The translations under genes and the position numbers were made by a program. The notes beneath the pieces were generated by a model, which did no database searches, was not told where the DNA came from, and saw nothing but the letters and a program-made list of their open reading frames with translations. 39,459 nt of DNA. Origin: Fomitopsis serialis (taxonomy: Eukaryota > Basidiomycota > Agaricomycetes > Polyporales > Fomitopsidaceae). The number at the start of each line of letters is the position of its first letter. The first letter of the stretch is position 1. The stretch covers positions 1 to 39,459 of the forward strand of contig NW_025955324.1 in assembly GCF_022376445.1 (NCBI RefSeq). The letters are read 5' to 3'. Below are positions 10,671-20,049 of the stretch, piece after piece.

Positions 10671-13510
10671 ATGTCCTCTAGCCCACGCGCTACTCGATCC
10701 ACTGCCAGGAAGCAGGAAGAACTGGATAGTGGGCCGACACAAGGGCTGGCAAGTCGCGGGATCAGAAGTCAGTGAAGTCAACTAAGTCACCCGCGGCGAG
10801 CAAGAAATCAACCTTGGCAGCAAACAAAAATCCGCGACAGCAAGGAAGAAGTCCGACAGGGGCAGGCGAAGGCGACGGCGGCGAAGGGTGGTCACGACGC
10901 AGCAGAAGCAGCTGGATGAGCTGCTGAAACGCAAGGCGGCGTTGCAGAAGGAGCAGGACGATGAGCGCGGGAAGGTACGTGCACCGCAGTGTGAGACCCT
11001 GTGCGAGAGTTACATCCCAGCTCGCACAGACACTCGCAAGCGTGCGGCCGCTTTGGCCATCGAAGAGCAAGCTTCCGAGGAGGAAGATCGCAGCCCTGCG
11101 CAAGAAGAAAAGGTGCCAACCGGCTTCCGGGTCGGACATGACACGATCCGATGCGGAATGGGAAGCAAAGGTGAGGAGCCGGTCAGGGCGACCGAGGAGC
11201 AGGAGCACAATGGGACATCGCAATGGAGCAGCCTGCGCCTGCTCCATCTCGTCGTGAGTACAGTAAATTTGCGTGCCATACTCTGACCTGCGCTCCTCAA
11301 GCTAAACCAAGGCCAGCCTACAAGGGTGCGGGACGCAACCGGGGAGAGCAGGCCATCACACAGAAACTCGGTCGTACTAGTTACCGCTGTCGCTCATCAC
11401 TCCCTGACAAATCGGATCGATTGCAGATGTGTGCAGACGGCAACAGAAATAGAAAGAAGTCGGTGAGATGGACAGCGCGCACAGTGACAAGGAGTGACGA
11501 GGAGTGTCGCGGAAGAAAGCAGCTCCAGGGAAGAACACAAGCTCGGTCGCTGTGACTCGGACCAGCAAGGTACGTATGACCATTCATATTGACTTGTACT
11601 CACCACTGCTTGTGCTTCAGACAGCGTCCTCGAAGGGCAAGGCACGAGCTCAAACAGGATTCGTCGACGATGGTGAGATCGGATGCCACACAGTCAAACG
11701 GCTCGGAGGCTGGAGCGATGACGGAGAAGGTTGAGCGAGGATGAGGACGATGTCATAGTGCGTTGAACGTTTCATTGACACATACTACCCAACTGAATAC
11801 GGAACACAACACCACCGGACGAAATAGGAGATGCCGCAGAGAACACGAAGAAGGCGCGTACCTCGCAGGGACCAATTCGAATCCCGTGTCCGCGTGAAAG
11901 TGCGACCTGCCCGTCGACATGAAGCCGCTGGTCAACATGGCGCAATACTGCCTGCGCAATATACTGGCTCTCAGGACCACGTGGACGTCAGACACGACGA
12001 TCACGAGCTCCCGCCTCGTGTGAACGACGTGCTCGTCATGATGCCCTCAAGGATGCGCGCGACTCCGTCGACAAGGATGGCAAGAAGATGGTGACGGTGC
12101 GTGCCGCTATAGATGCAAGGATGGTGACGGTGCGTGCCGCGTATAGGAAGTGAGGAAGGGCGGGAAGAATAACGCCCAGCGCAAGAATGTCAGGGATTGG
12201 TAAGTACTGTAGTGGATTCCCTGATCGTAGTTGACGCTGTGCAGGTCTGGACGATCGTGTCGCAGCTTCGCAACGAGGTGAAAGAAAGGCGAAGGTTATT
12301 GTCGAGCATGCATACGGCTTGAACGTCGTGCAGGGTCACAAGCGGACTCAACTTGCGAACTGGCTGCTGACGACGCACGTCATGAAGGTGAGGGGTGGCA
12401 AGCGAAGCATCCCTAACTTTGTGTTTGGGGAGATGCAGGTCATTTGGGACAACAAGAATACCATCAGCAAGGTCCGTATATCATCACTCAGCGACGTTTA
12501 CATTTCTTTATTGCGCGATGCACGTCTCACGTCTCACATCAGAAATCACATGTCAAGGCCGAGGTACCATTCCGACACCCTGCAATCGCCGAGATCATCG
12601 CGCAGCAGTGGTTCGTGGGCCATGCCAAGTCGACCACCCCGACGGAGGAGTTCAGTGAGGTCCCGGACAACCTAATCGCATTGGTGTGCAACTCCGTAAG
12701 TGTTTTCGTCGTTATGATATGTAATATTCAATTTTGTTTTCCAGATTGAGCTTGGCTTGAGGGAAGTCGCTGCGAACGCAGCGGTGTCATTCTCGAACAA
12801 GCTGTTCGCACCCAAGTGAGTTGACTGCCGTGTTTTATTGCGTGACCTACTGACTATCCTACAGATGGGATGACCTCATGTCGATCCTCGAGGCGATGGA
12901 ACAGAACGCGCCGGACTATTACACGGCGACCAAGAGGCTGCTGTGGGAGGGCATCAAGTAAGTTGTATTGCTTCAAGTTGGTGGCGTGTAGCTGCTAATA
13001 TTCGTTGTTCCAGGGGAAGAGCAGAGAGCGGCGTCGGTATCGACACGGTGGACAGCGAGGACGACGACGATACGTTTGTCAACTGGTCGAAGCTGCAGAC
13101 CGTCGCACTTGAAGATGACCGCGCGGATCAAGACGATGCTGGGGCGTCCGGTAGCGGTGCCAAGACGAAACCTGTGGTGCAACCGAAGCCTTCGTCTGGT
13201 GGCACATTGAAGAAGACGGCCGGGCGCACTAAGCCGTCCTCTACGTCAGCAGCTCCTGCGACGAGAAGTGCGCCGAGCTCACCATCTAGGCCGAAGACTG
13301 GTTCCTCAAAAGGCAAAGCTGTTGGCGCAGCCGCAGAGCCAGGTGAGTGAGAGCATATTGGCAAGGTGCAAATGGTCTGATGCATGCCACATAGAAGCAG
13401 ATGCGGCTTCAGACGGCAATGCCATCGAGGAGCAGGCCGAGCATGACAGAGGCACACCAGCAGCTGAAGAGCACGACCAGTTGGACAACACTGAGGGAGG
13501 AGATGCCTGA
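10671..13510 (+). CDS. DUF6532-like protein gene, frame breaks in N-terminal half
   Basis: The C-terminal half reads cleanly as exons 12245-12471, 12543-12695, 12745-12815, 12865-12957, 13014-13342 and 13395-13510, all with GT...AG introns. It resembles the Agaricomycete domain DUF6532 (function unknown), including VPFRHPAIAEIIAQQWF, DNLIALVCNSIELGL and NKLFAPKWDDLMSILEAMEQ. An acidic Asp/Ser tract and a Ser/Pro/Lys low-complexity tail follow. The N-terminus (MSSSPRATRSTARKQEELD at 10671) and a coiled-coil-like TTQQKQLDELLKRKAALQKE near 10890 are low-complexity. Between them the frame changes at short runs (10826-10830, 10859-10862, 10886-10888). Exons between 10975 and 12244 are uncertain. 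Another base seems missing at 12285-12287 (VKE..KAKVIVEHAYGLN). The segment 12388-12438 could be a further intron. Such genes are very numerous in mushrooms and may be element-borne. Confidence 0.6.
12086..12140. repeat. 33-bp-period tandem duplication
   Basis: ATGGTGACGGTGCGTGCCGC occurs at 12088-12107 and again at 12121-12140, exactly 33 bp apart (11 codons). It would insert a repeated MVTVRAA segment in the reading frame. Confidence 0.8.
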
Positions 13511-14338
13511 TGGAACAGCAGCTAGTACGTCACTTACGCTTTCCAATGTGAGTCTGATTCCTATGGTCAGATAGCAATCTACTATTAATGCTGATTTCAC
13601 AGAACAACTGACTGCAACATCAATGTCTCGACACGTATTGAACTCGGAAGGTGTACAGTATGTACCGTTCACGTCAAGTTTCCATCCCAGGTTACGTACT
13701 CTTACGGTGTGATATTGTGGTACTACTACGCTGTGTCTCCTCTGTTGTACTTTTGTGACCTCTGTTGTATGCTGTGTTGTACTTTGCAGTCCCTAGCTAT
13801 TCATTGCTGTACCAAACTAGACGTGTCAATATGATTTACCGCTCCCGAATCAAATCCTGAGGGATAGAAATAATGCAACCTGAACGCCTTGTTTACAAGA
13901 CAGTCATGACGAGGAGCTTGACTCCAAGTGGTAGTGGTACTATTGGCTCTACAAGGTAATAGGATACATTGGGCTGTAACGTATACTTGGTATCAAGGAA
14001 GCGAAGCAATGTGCTGAACATAATAGCACACATTTAATACCAAGTCATACAAGGAGCTACGCACCTTAGGCGACGGCACAAACTTACTGCCAAGTTATAC
14101 CAGGAACAACGTGTCTTGGGCATCATGCTCAAGCAAAAATGGCAAGGGACTTGTCTTTGGAGCCAAATTCACTTGGGCGTCTTGGGCAAGTCCCACAAGT
14201 AATATGCTTTTTTCCTGATGCATGTCAGTGAACGTGGTTAATGGCAAGTCAGTTCCTCAGAGGGCTGAGACGCTCAAGAACTCAGTCGCCCTTGCTGACT
14301 CAAACGGAGCCTGCGTTGCCAAGTGACATGGCCTAGAT
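13511..14338. other. non-coding stretch with imperfect inverted repeats
   Basis: No coding region is supported. Near 13986-14045, ACTTGGTAT and ATACCAAGT enclose a second stem (AATGTGCT / AGCACACATT), suggesting a decayed foldback element. Short CTTGGGCAAG-like repeats follow to about 14190. Confidence 0.4.
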
Positions 14339-14667
14339 TAGTGCATTGCATGGGTATGGATAACCCATGTGGGTCATGGGTATGGGTATGCATGGGTATG
14401 GGTATGGGTAGCCAAAATCTGACCCATGAACCCATGTGACCCATGGACTACTGCAGTGCTAATCCAGCAGTAGAATATGGTAACTGCTAGTCAGATAGTC
14501 TGTGCTGTGTATACATAGACTGCTGAAGTTGTCAAAATGATGACAACAAGTGCATTACAGTGTGGGTGCCATCATCATGCGGGTATGGAAATCACTACCC
14601 GGACCCCTACCCGCCCGTACCCGTACCCGCGACCCGCGCAGGTTGGCCGTACCCCTGCAATGCACTA
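14339..14667. mobile_element. hAT-like MITE with TAGTGCATTGCA ends
   Basis: The left end TAGTGCATTGCATGGGTA (14339 on) pairs with the reverse complement of the right end, TAGTGCATTGCAGGGGTA (14667 leftward). The first 12 bases are identical, and similarity continues through GG..AACC. Sub-terminal CATGGGTATGGGTA clusters on the left and CCCGTACCCGTACCCG on the right resemble hAT transposase-binding repeats. No coding capacity. The 8-bp flanks (GCCTAGAT and GCGGGCAG) do not match, so the target duplication is lost or the ends have been swapped. Its left part is repeated in inverted orientation at 32690-33040. Confidence 0.6.
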
Positions 14668-16068
14668 GCGGGCAGCATACACTTCAGAGGTTGGGTCGAG
14701 ATGTGGCATGTTCGTGTAAGTCAGGTGAACTCCTGCGGATGTCTCATATCTTCGAGGACTGTCACCGGCTCCAGTTATGACCTTCACCGTTCGGAGACGG
14801 TTGCCCGTTATTCGGAACCTGCGGAAGGCCGAGTTGTGCACTCTCATGTGTTAGTAGGCCCGGGTCGAGCGTTGTGACATTCTCTGATTGGTTGTTTCTC
14901 TTATCACTCTCTTTCATCATTTCTTGAATTTACTTGGCTCTCTTGGTCTTCGGACCGTGTTTTCCTGTATATACCTTGGGACTTGTTCCCTTCGAATCTC
15001 AGAGACCCCCTTACCCTCTCAATTTCACCTCGCGCTGGCGAGGTTCGTCAGTCAGTCCGTTTGCAAGTCAGAAGTTCGCCAGTCAGCTCGTACGTGTTCG
15101 AAGTCAGCCAGTCAGCAAGTCATCAGTTCGCCAGTACGCTTGTCCGCTCGTAGTTGCCCCGAGAGGCTCTACACTTCTTCTACTGCCGTTGCTCACCTCC
15201 CTCGTCACCTTTCGCCCAACACGTCTGTCGAGAACCTCCCTCCTACCTTCGAGGCTTAGCCCTCGTCTTTGAACAGTCTTCGACATCTTCGAAGCTCTCA
15301 CGCGTTGTTCGGAGTCTTGTCTGTCCTCCTCCTTCTTACCTAGACCACTGTACAGTCCCCCATACATCTCATAGACACAGAGGCCTCGCATACCACTGCT
15401 CGACCTCACGGTTGGGTTTTTGTGTGGCTTTTGTGTTCTTTTCAGTCGCGTCAATGTTCCGTGCCACCAAGACCATCTCCGAACTCCAGTTCCGTTCTCT
15501 CCGTCTCTGTTTCTCCAAACTCCGGTTTTATTGTATTCACTTAGCCTATCTTCTCCCGCATTACAATTAGTGTACTGCATGGTCTCTATCTTGCACGGAC
15601 AATTAGCTTATTGTATTCATTCCGGTTACTAACATCTCCGGTCTTCCGTTATTGTTCTCTGTATCCCTTCCTCTGTCTTATTGTCTTCCGTTCACAATTA
15701 GACTCGCTGTATATAAGGTCGAACTGTAGCACTGTTGTACTGCAGTTCGAATATCTCGCTTAACCAATCCGAATTCCTTTCCACCGAACTCCTGTCTGAA
15801 CTCCGGATTTCCGTCTGACCTCTGTCTAGCTTCTCTCTTTCTCTCTCGCGCTCTCATCTTCTCCTCCTTATCCCTCTGACTCTATCTCCAGACTCCGTCA
15901 TAGTCCACCTCCGTCCAAGTCCGAATAGAGGACCTCGTCGAGTTCTCCCAAGGGTGTTGTTGATAGCTTCGCCAAAGTCCTCACTCCACTGCGCTCCGAA
16001 ACTCCGGACTTCGTAACTCCGACCTTGGACTTCGTCTCGAGCGCATGGTCGTAACAGTGGTAGTGTAG
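14668..16068. other. pyrimidine-rich tract, possible LTR remnant
   Basis: From about 14880 to 16030 the plus strand is strongly C/T-rich and has no convincing gene. TATA-like TGTATATACC (near 14970) and TGTATATAAGG (near 15708) occur, and TGTGACATTC at 14873 would suit an LTR start, but no matching partner LTR or CA end was found in the window. A degenerate repeat of GTTCGCCAGTCAG / GTCAGCCAGTCAG fills 15040-15145. Confidence 0.35.
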
Positions 16069-16869
16069 ATGTTACCTCAGAATGACTGGATGAAGTTGGA
16101 TGAAGATTGTTATAAGTATCAATGGCTGAAAGTAATGTAATCAGAAGCTCATCCTTCTTGCCTGTGACCATGATCTTTGTTGATGGATTGGCCCGCTTGT
16201 GCCAGTACAACTGCAGTTTAATGTGTCTGTCAAAGGTGATAGACCATTTGTCAATGTTCTGCCAGTACTCAGGGTTGAGGATCGGTGTGACACCATTGAT
16301 GAGTGTCTTCTTCTTCTCTTGAGCAGCCACTCGAGCATCGTGCTTCGCACGCCGGCGTACACGGACATGATGTTCTTTCGCAACCATTAGGACACTCTGT
16401 TTCTTCTTGCCTAGGCCTGCCCCATCAAGCTTCCACCCTAGCCGCTAAGATAAGTCAGGTCTCCAGGAGAACCTGACAGATGCTTGCGTACGAAGATCGA
16501 GGTGTTGTTTGTGGCAAACATCTTCTCGGTGTTGTAGGTAAGTTCGGATTTGTTCGCTGCACGACACATCCGAACACGAAGGTTCCCTAGGTTTGACTCA
16601 TTGTGATCATTGGTCACCCATATTGCGGCGTGTTCATGCTGCTCGGGGGTCAGCAAAGCGATTGGTGACCCTGCAGCAAATTCACTTGTGAACCGCTGCC
16701 AGGTCTCCAAAGCACCAGTAAAGAATGCAATGAGGGCTCTGCGTAAATGCGGGAGACTGGGTATGATCTTTTGGATGCAATAGAAGACCTCGGGGCGCTC
16801 CCAGGGAAGTCCATCGTGTTGAACCATATAGGTGCCCACCGGGCCGCCGGGTTCCACGGGCCGGATCAC
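16069..16869 (-). pseudogene. C-terminal part of a mushroom-expanded unknown gene family
   Basis: Two segments in neighbouring frames make one tail. The first, 16869-16438, contains WERPEVFYCIQKIIPSLPHL, FFTGALETWQRF and WVTNDHNESNLGNLRVRMC. The second, to about 16085, is rich in Arg/Lys then YWQNIDKWSITFDRHIKLQL and KKDELLITLLSAIDTYNNL. I recognise this order (T/VNDHNEG-like motif, basic helix, short C-terminal helix) from a very abundant hypothetical protein family in Agaricomycetes, probably transposon-linked, function unknown. The frame slips by one base near 16436-16446. The N-terminal part is missing: upstream of 16870 the sequence passes into other repeats. A natural C-terminus near 16085 has lost its stop and reads into the pyrimidine-rich tract. 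Confidence 0.5.
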
Positions 16870-17954
16870 ACTACACGTGCTGGATCCGCACTTACCGCAT
16901 AGAGCAAGTCATGCGTGGGAATGGACTATACAGTAGTATTAGTCAGCGTCTCAGAGATGTATATAAGACCCACACGTAGCATAGCTCTCACTCCAGTTCT
17001 TCCACCATCGGAATAACTTGTGTGCCTCAAGCCAAACCTTCAAGCAGGTAAGGGAAGCATAAACAATGTGATAGAACCAGTGTGTACAGAGGGATATGTA
17101 TTTGCTTTTGCTTTGTGAATGGTGCCATATTTATATGAATCTATGGGAAGGCATAAAATGTACTGCCTCTCTGACATCATATACATGACTGGGAATATTA
17201 CCAATTGTTTTTGAATTTTTGGGAGACCATAGCACAGCAAATACAGTGTCACTAATGAGCTTGTGGCTTACATTCAAACTCAGCCCAACAGCTTGGCAGT
17301 CTGCCTTTTTGGGGCCCATTGAACAGTTGAACTCAACAGAACAGCCTAGGATCCTCTCTGGAGTTGCCAGTCCCTGAGAATTCCAGGTGATAGTGGTGCT
17401 TATGAGATGGACCAAGATCACTGAAATAGTGGCTTGTATCAGGCTATGCATGGGTCACTCTGCATTATCATATGTTTTCTGCCATATGGGAGCCTCAACA
17501 GTCAACTTGATATGAATCCATAGTACCATCTGATTTTGTTCTGATTTTTCTGCTATTAGGCCATGCATGGCCAACTTCCCAAATGGGCAGGGGACTAACC
17601 ATATATGGCAGTTTTGTATGTTCAATATCCCCCACTCTCATACATGTAAGAACTGTCTAGTACAAGCATCATATACACACCAAGATTTGCCTATATCCCC
17701 CAGTATCACTTGCCAAGGTCAGTACTCTGTGAAAAACAACAAGAACACCTATTCTGGGCACCCCTGTCAGTACCCAAGGGGCATCCCATGGAATATTTTG
17801 GGATTTTTCCGCAGTTAATGGGGCTCTCAGTTAGTGCTGCTTGAAGCCATCAAAAAACTCGGCATGAAGAGCTGAGACTGAAATATTACTTTAAAAGGCA
17901 ATATTTGTCAGCATTCCAGCCAATGAGTGTGCTCCAAAATCCCTTTTGAGTGAC

Positions 17955-18022
17955 CAGAGTCGTGGACTCCGCTTCGGCAGCGGGCGCTTAATTGGGCGCT
18001 TAGTAAGCGATGTAAGTGCACA
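17955..18022. repeat. CpG-rich core, copy 1 (collapsed palindrome)
   Basis: A short GC-rich block in an AT-rich setting: AGAGTCGTGGACTCC, then CGCTTCGGCAGCGGGCGCTT, then GGGCGCTTAGTAAGCG. The first part is the outer stem of a palindrome whose middle is missing compared with the copy at 23995-24036. Confidence 0.8.
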
Positions 18023-19043
18023 CTGTTACTGCAGCAAAACTGGCTTGTTTTGGGCTCAGAAAAGTGCAGTAAAATCGGATAATATTCCAGGAGATATGTG
18101 GAGCATCTCTGAGCATATTGACAAGTAGAGAGACCTCCCATATATGGTCATTTAGTACTGGGACACTAACATATGCATGTTATGACAATATTTCTCCATT
18201 CATAGCACTGCTGTGCATGTTCCAGAATCATCAATGTGTTGGAAGCAATGTGCATGGCCATACAAGTTATATGGCATGTGTTTCAGATGCAACAGAACAA
18301 ATTCATATTCACACAGAGTCACTCCGACTCACCGCTGTTTTTTATATTAGCATTTTGCTACTCATTCAACCACTTCTCTCAGGAAACTATCATAGACACT
18401 CTGATTTAAGGTCAATTGGGTGAGCTTACTATCTCTAAACCAGTTGATCATACTTCAGTCATTGTATCACAGTCAAATGCCACCAAATCATGTCTGCAGA
18501 GGTATGTGTGTTTCTCTGTTGTCTGGATTTTGAATATGGGCAAGTCATACTAGTTGTAGCCTCTGGGGGTGCTAAACTGGATTAATATCTTACATACAGC
18601 AGGTACTACAAGTGAGTCCAATCACACAGAATATTCCCTGGTTTTATCTGCATTTTCTGAGCCCAGACTGAGCAGCTGCATGGAAATTACCATTTGGGGA
18701 AGGTTAGCTACCCTTTATGGCAGGTTTCAGATGTCATAAAGACATACAGAATCTATGGGCAGTCTGCAGGCATCAAAAGAGTCACTTTGAGGGTGAAAAG
18801 AAATGCACTCATGTCCACAGAGGCATATGTGTGTTTTTTTGTTTTGTGAATTGTGTCATAACCATTGAAGTTTGTGGGAAAGTCGCAGCAGCTATAGACT
18901 CTATGACATCATACCTATCACAGAGATTATTTTGGGAATTTTCCGCATTTTAGTGAGGCCACAGTACAGCTGGTACAGTGCCACTAAGGAGCCTGTGGCT
19001 GAGATTCAAACTCAGCCCAAAACCTCGGCAGCCTGCCAGATTA

Positions 19044-19915
19044 CAGCTAATTCCATGATGCTAGGCCCCGGGCCCCCGCAACGCGCACAGGCAGACATTC
19101 AATTGGCCGTGAATCTTACACTTACCAACAATAATAGTGTGTAATTTCGAAACCAAGGCAAAATGAAGGTATATTCGCGTGAGTGAAGAGCCCAACATCA
19201 TGAGAGTAAGTACGAGTAGTGGTCGAGTCTACAACACTACGACAAAATGATCTGATTTATGCTGAATAGCAGAATCTACAGTCTCTATGTGACGATCATG
19301 GAACTCCGAGCATCTATCGACTTGTGTGTTTCAAGCGGGTCTTGCTGGTCGACAAAAAGGTGTAAAATGACTGGGAATGGCACAAACTCGTGCGTTCACC
19401 TACACTGAGCAGTACAATAACCCCCGTGTGCCTGCAGACTGGGGAAGATTATTAGTACTGGTCATGCTGACGTACCCTCGCGCCAAACGCAGCCCACATA
19501 AAGCGAGGGCTCAGCTGATTGAGAAGGCTCTTGTTAGTCTTCGAGGATCCGTGGCCAAGGACGACCAGTTTCGCCCGGCTTGTGAACGACCTCTCCGGTG
19601 TCGTACAGCTTGCGCGCCCTCGAGTGTTCAATGACTTGTACCGGTGCAGTCGCAATCCACTCGTCCAACAGATGATGCTTGAGGCCTTGTGATAAGTATA
19701 GCGACACAGAATGCGCCAGCGGTCTGCTCAGAGTCAGTGCTCTGCAGGTTGGCAACACGGCGAGGTTGCGGCGAGGGCGAGCCACAGTGACAGCACATAT
19801 ATTGTTGCACTTAGCAGGTAGATTAGTAAGGGATAAGGGGGTTATCGTGGCGGTCCGCTCAACTCCGTCCTGTACGTATTTGGGAAGGTGGGGCCTAGCA
19901 TTATGGAATTAGCTG
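19044..19915. mobile_element. 872-bp TA-flanked (Tc1/mariner-like) insertion
   Basis: The ends are inverted repeats: CAGCTAATTCCATGATGCTA on the left and CAGCTAATTCCATAATGCTA on the right (reverse complement), one mismatch, continuing into AGGCCCC. They are flanked by TA on both sides (19042-19043 and 19916-19917). The related repeat copy at 25070-25078 shows the empty site: GATTAGGGCAG with a single TA. TA duplication fits Tc1/mariner-type or similar elements, but no transposase is visible. The GC-rich interior has a minus-strand open frame, 19785-19534 (HSVSLYLSQGLKHHLLDEWI), that I do not recognise. Confidence 0.85.
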
Positions 19916-19968
19916 TAGGGCAGAAAAGGGGCTTGTTGCACCAATCAGAGCAGCTCGGCATCCCTCTC

Positions 19969-20008
19969 GTGCTGTTCGGAGGTGCAACCGTGCCAAATTT
20001 CCGCACGG
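19969..20008. repeat. truncated copy of the 25-bp-stem hairpin
   Basis: The left arm and loop match the hairpin at 25125-25183 (GTTCGGAGGTGCAACCGTGC then CAAATTTCC). Only six bases of the right arm (GCACGG, 20003-20008) remain before the sequence switches to a different block. Confidence 0.85.
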
Positions 20009-20049
20009 ACTTGCTGGGGAGAGGGCCATAGCTGGCAGTACGATCCCTT
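20009..20049. repeat. 41-bp block also found beside the helicase gene
   Basis: ACTTGCTGGGGAGAGGGCCA... through GTACGATCCCTT matches 36512-36552 at 39 of 41 positions; flanks on both sides differ. The second copy lies 26 bp beyond the helicase stop codon, so this may be a terminal piece of the helicase-bearing element. Confidence 0.8.

Larger units (their letters stand above)
17050..20008. repeat. first copy of a long direct repeat
   Basis: This segment matches 23065-25164 in the same orientation. Shared markers include TGAATCTATGGGAA, CTGACATCATATACATGACTGG, GGGAGACCATAGCACAGCAA, GAAGCCATCAAAAAACTCGG, GCTCCAAAATCCCTTTTGAG and the string ending AACCTCGGCAGCCTGCC. A shorter related unit occurs twice inside each copy, for example at 17225-17310 and 18953-19040. 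This copy is longer because it holds the 872-bp insertion at 19044-19915. No intact coding region; outside the insert and the hairpin core it is AT-rich and poor in CpG. Confidence 0.85.

Noticed and set aside
14339..14346. 8-bp target duplication for the 329-bp hAT-like MITE
   Set aside because: Flanks GCCTAGAT and GCGGGCAG do not agree, so no duplication can be claimed.
15104..15580. 158-codon minus-strand open frame in the pyrimidine-rich tract
   Set aside because: Arg/Glu-rich only because it is the complement of C/T-rich DNA; no motif or intron support.
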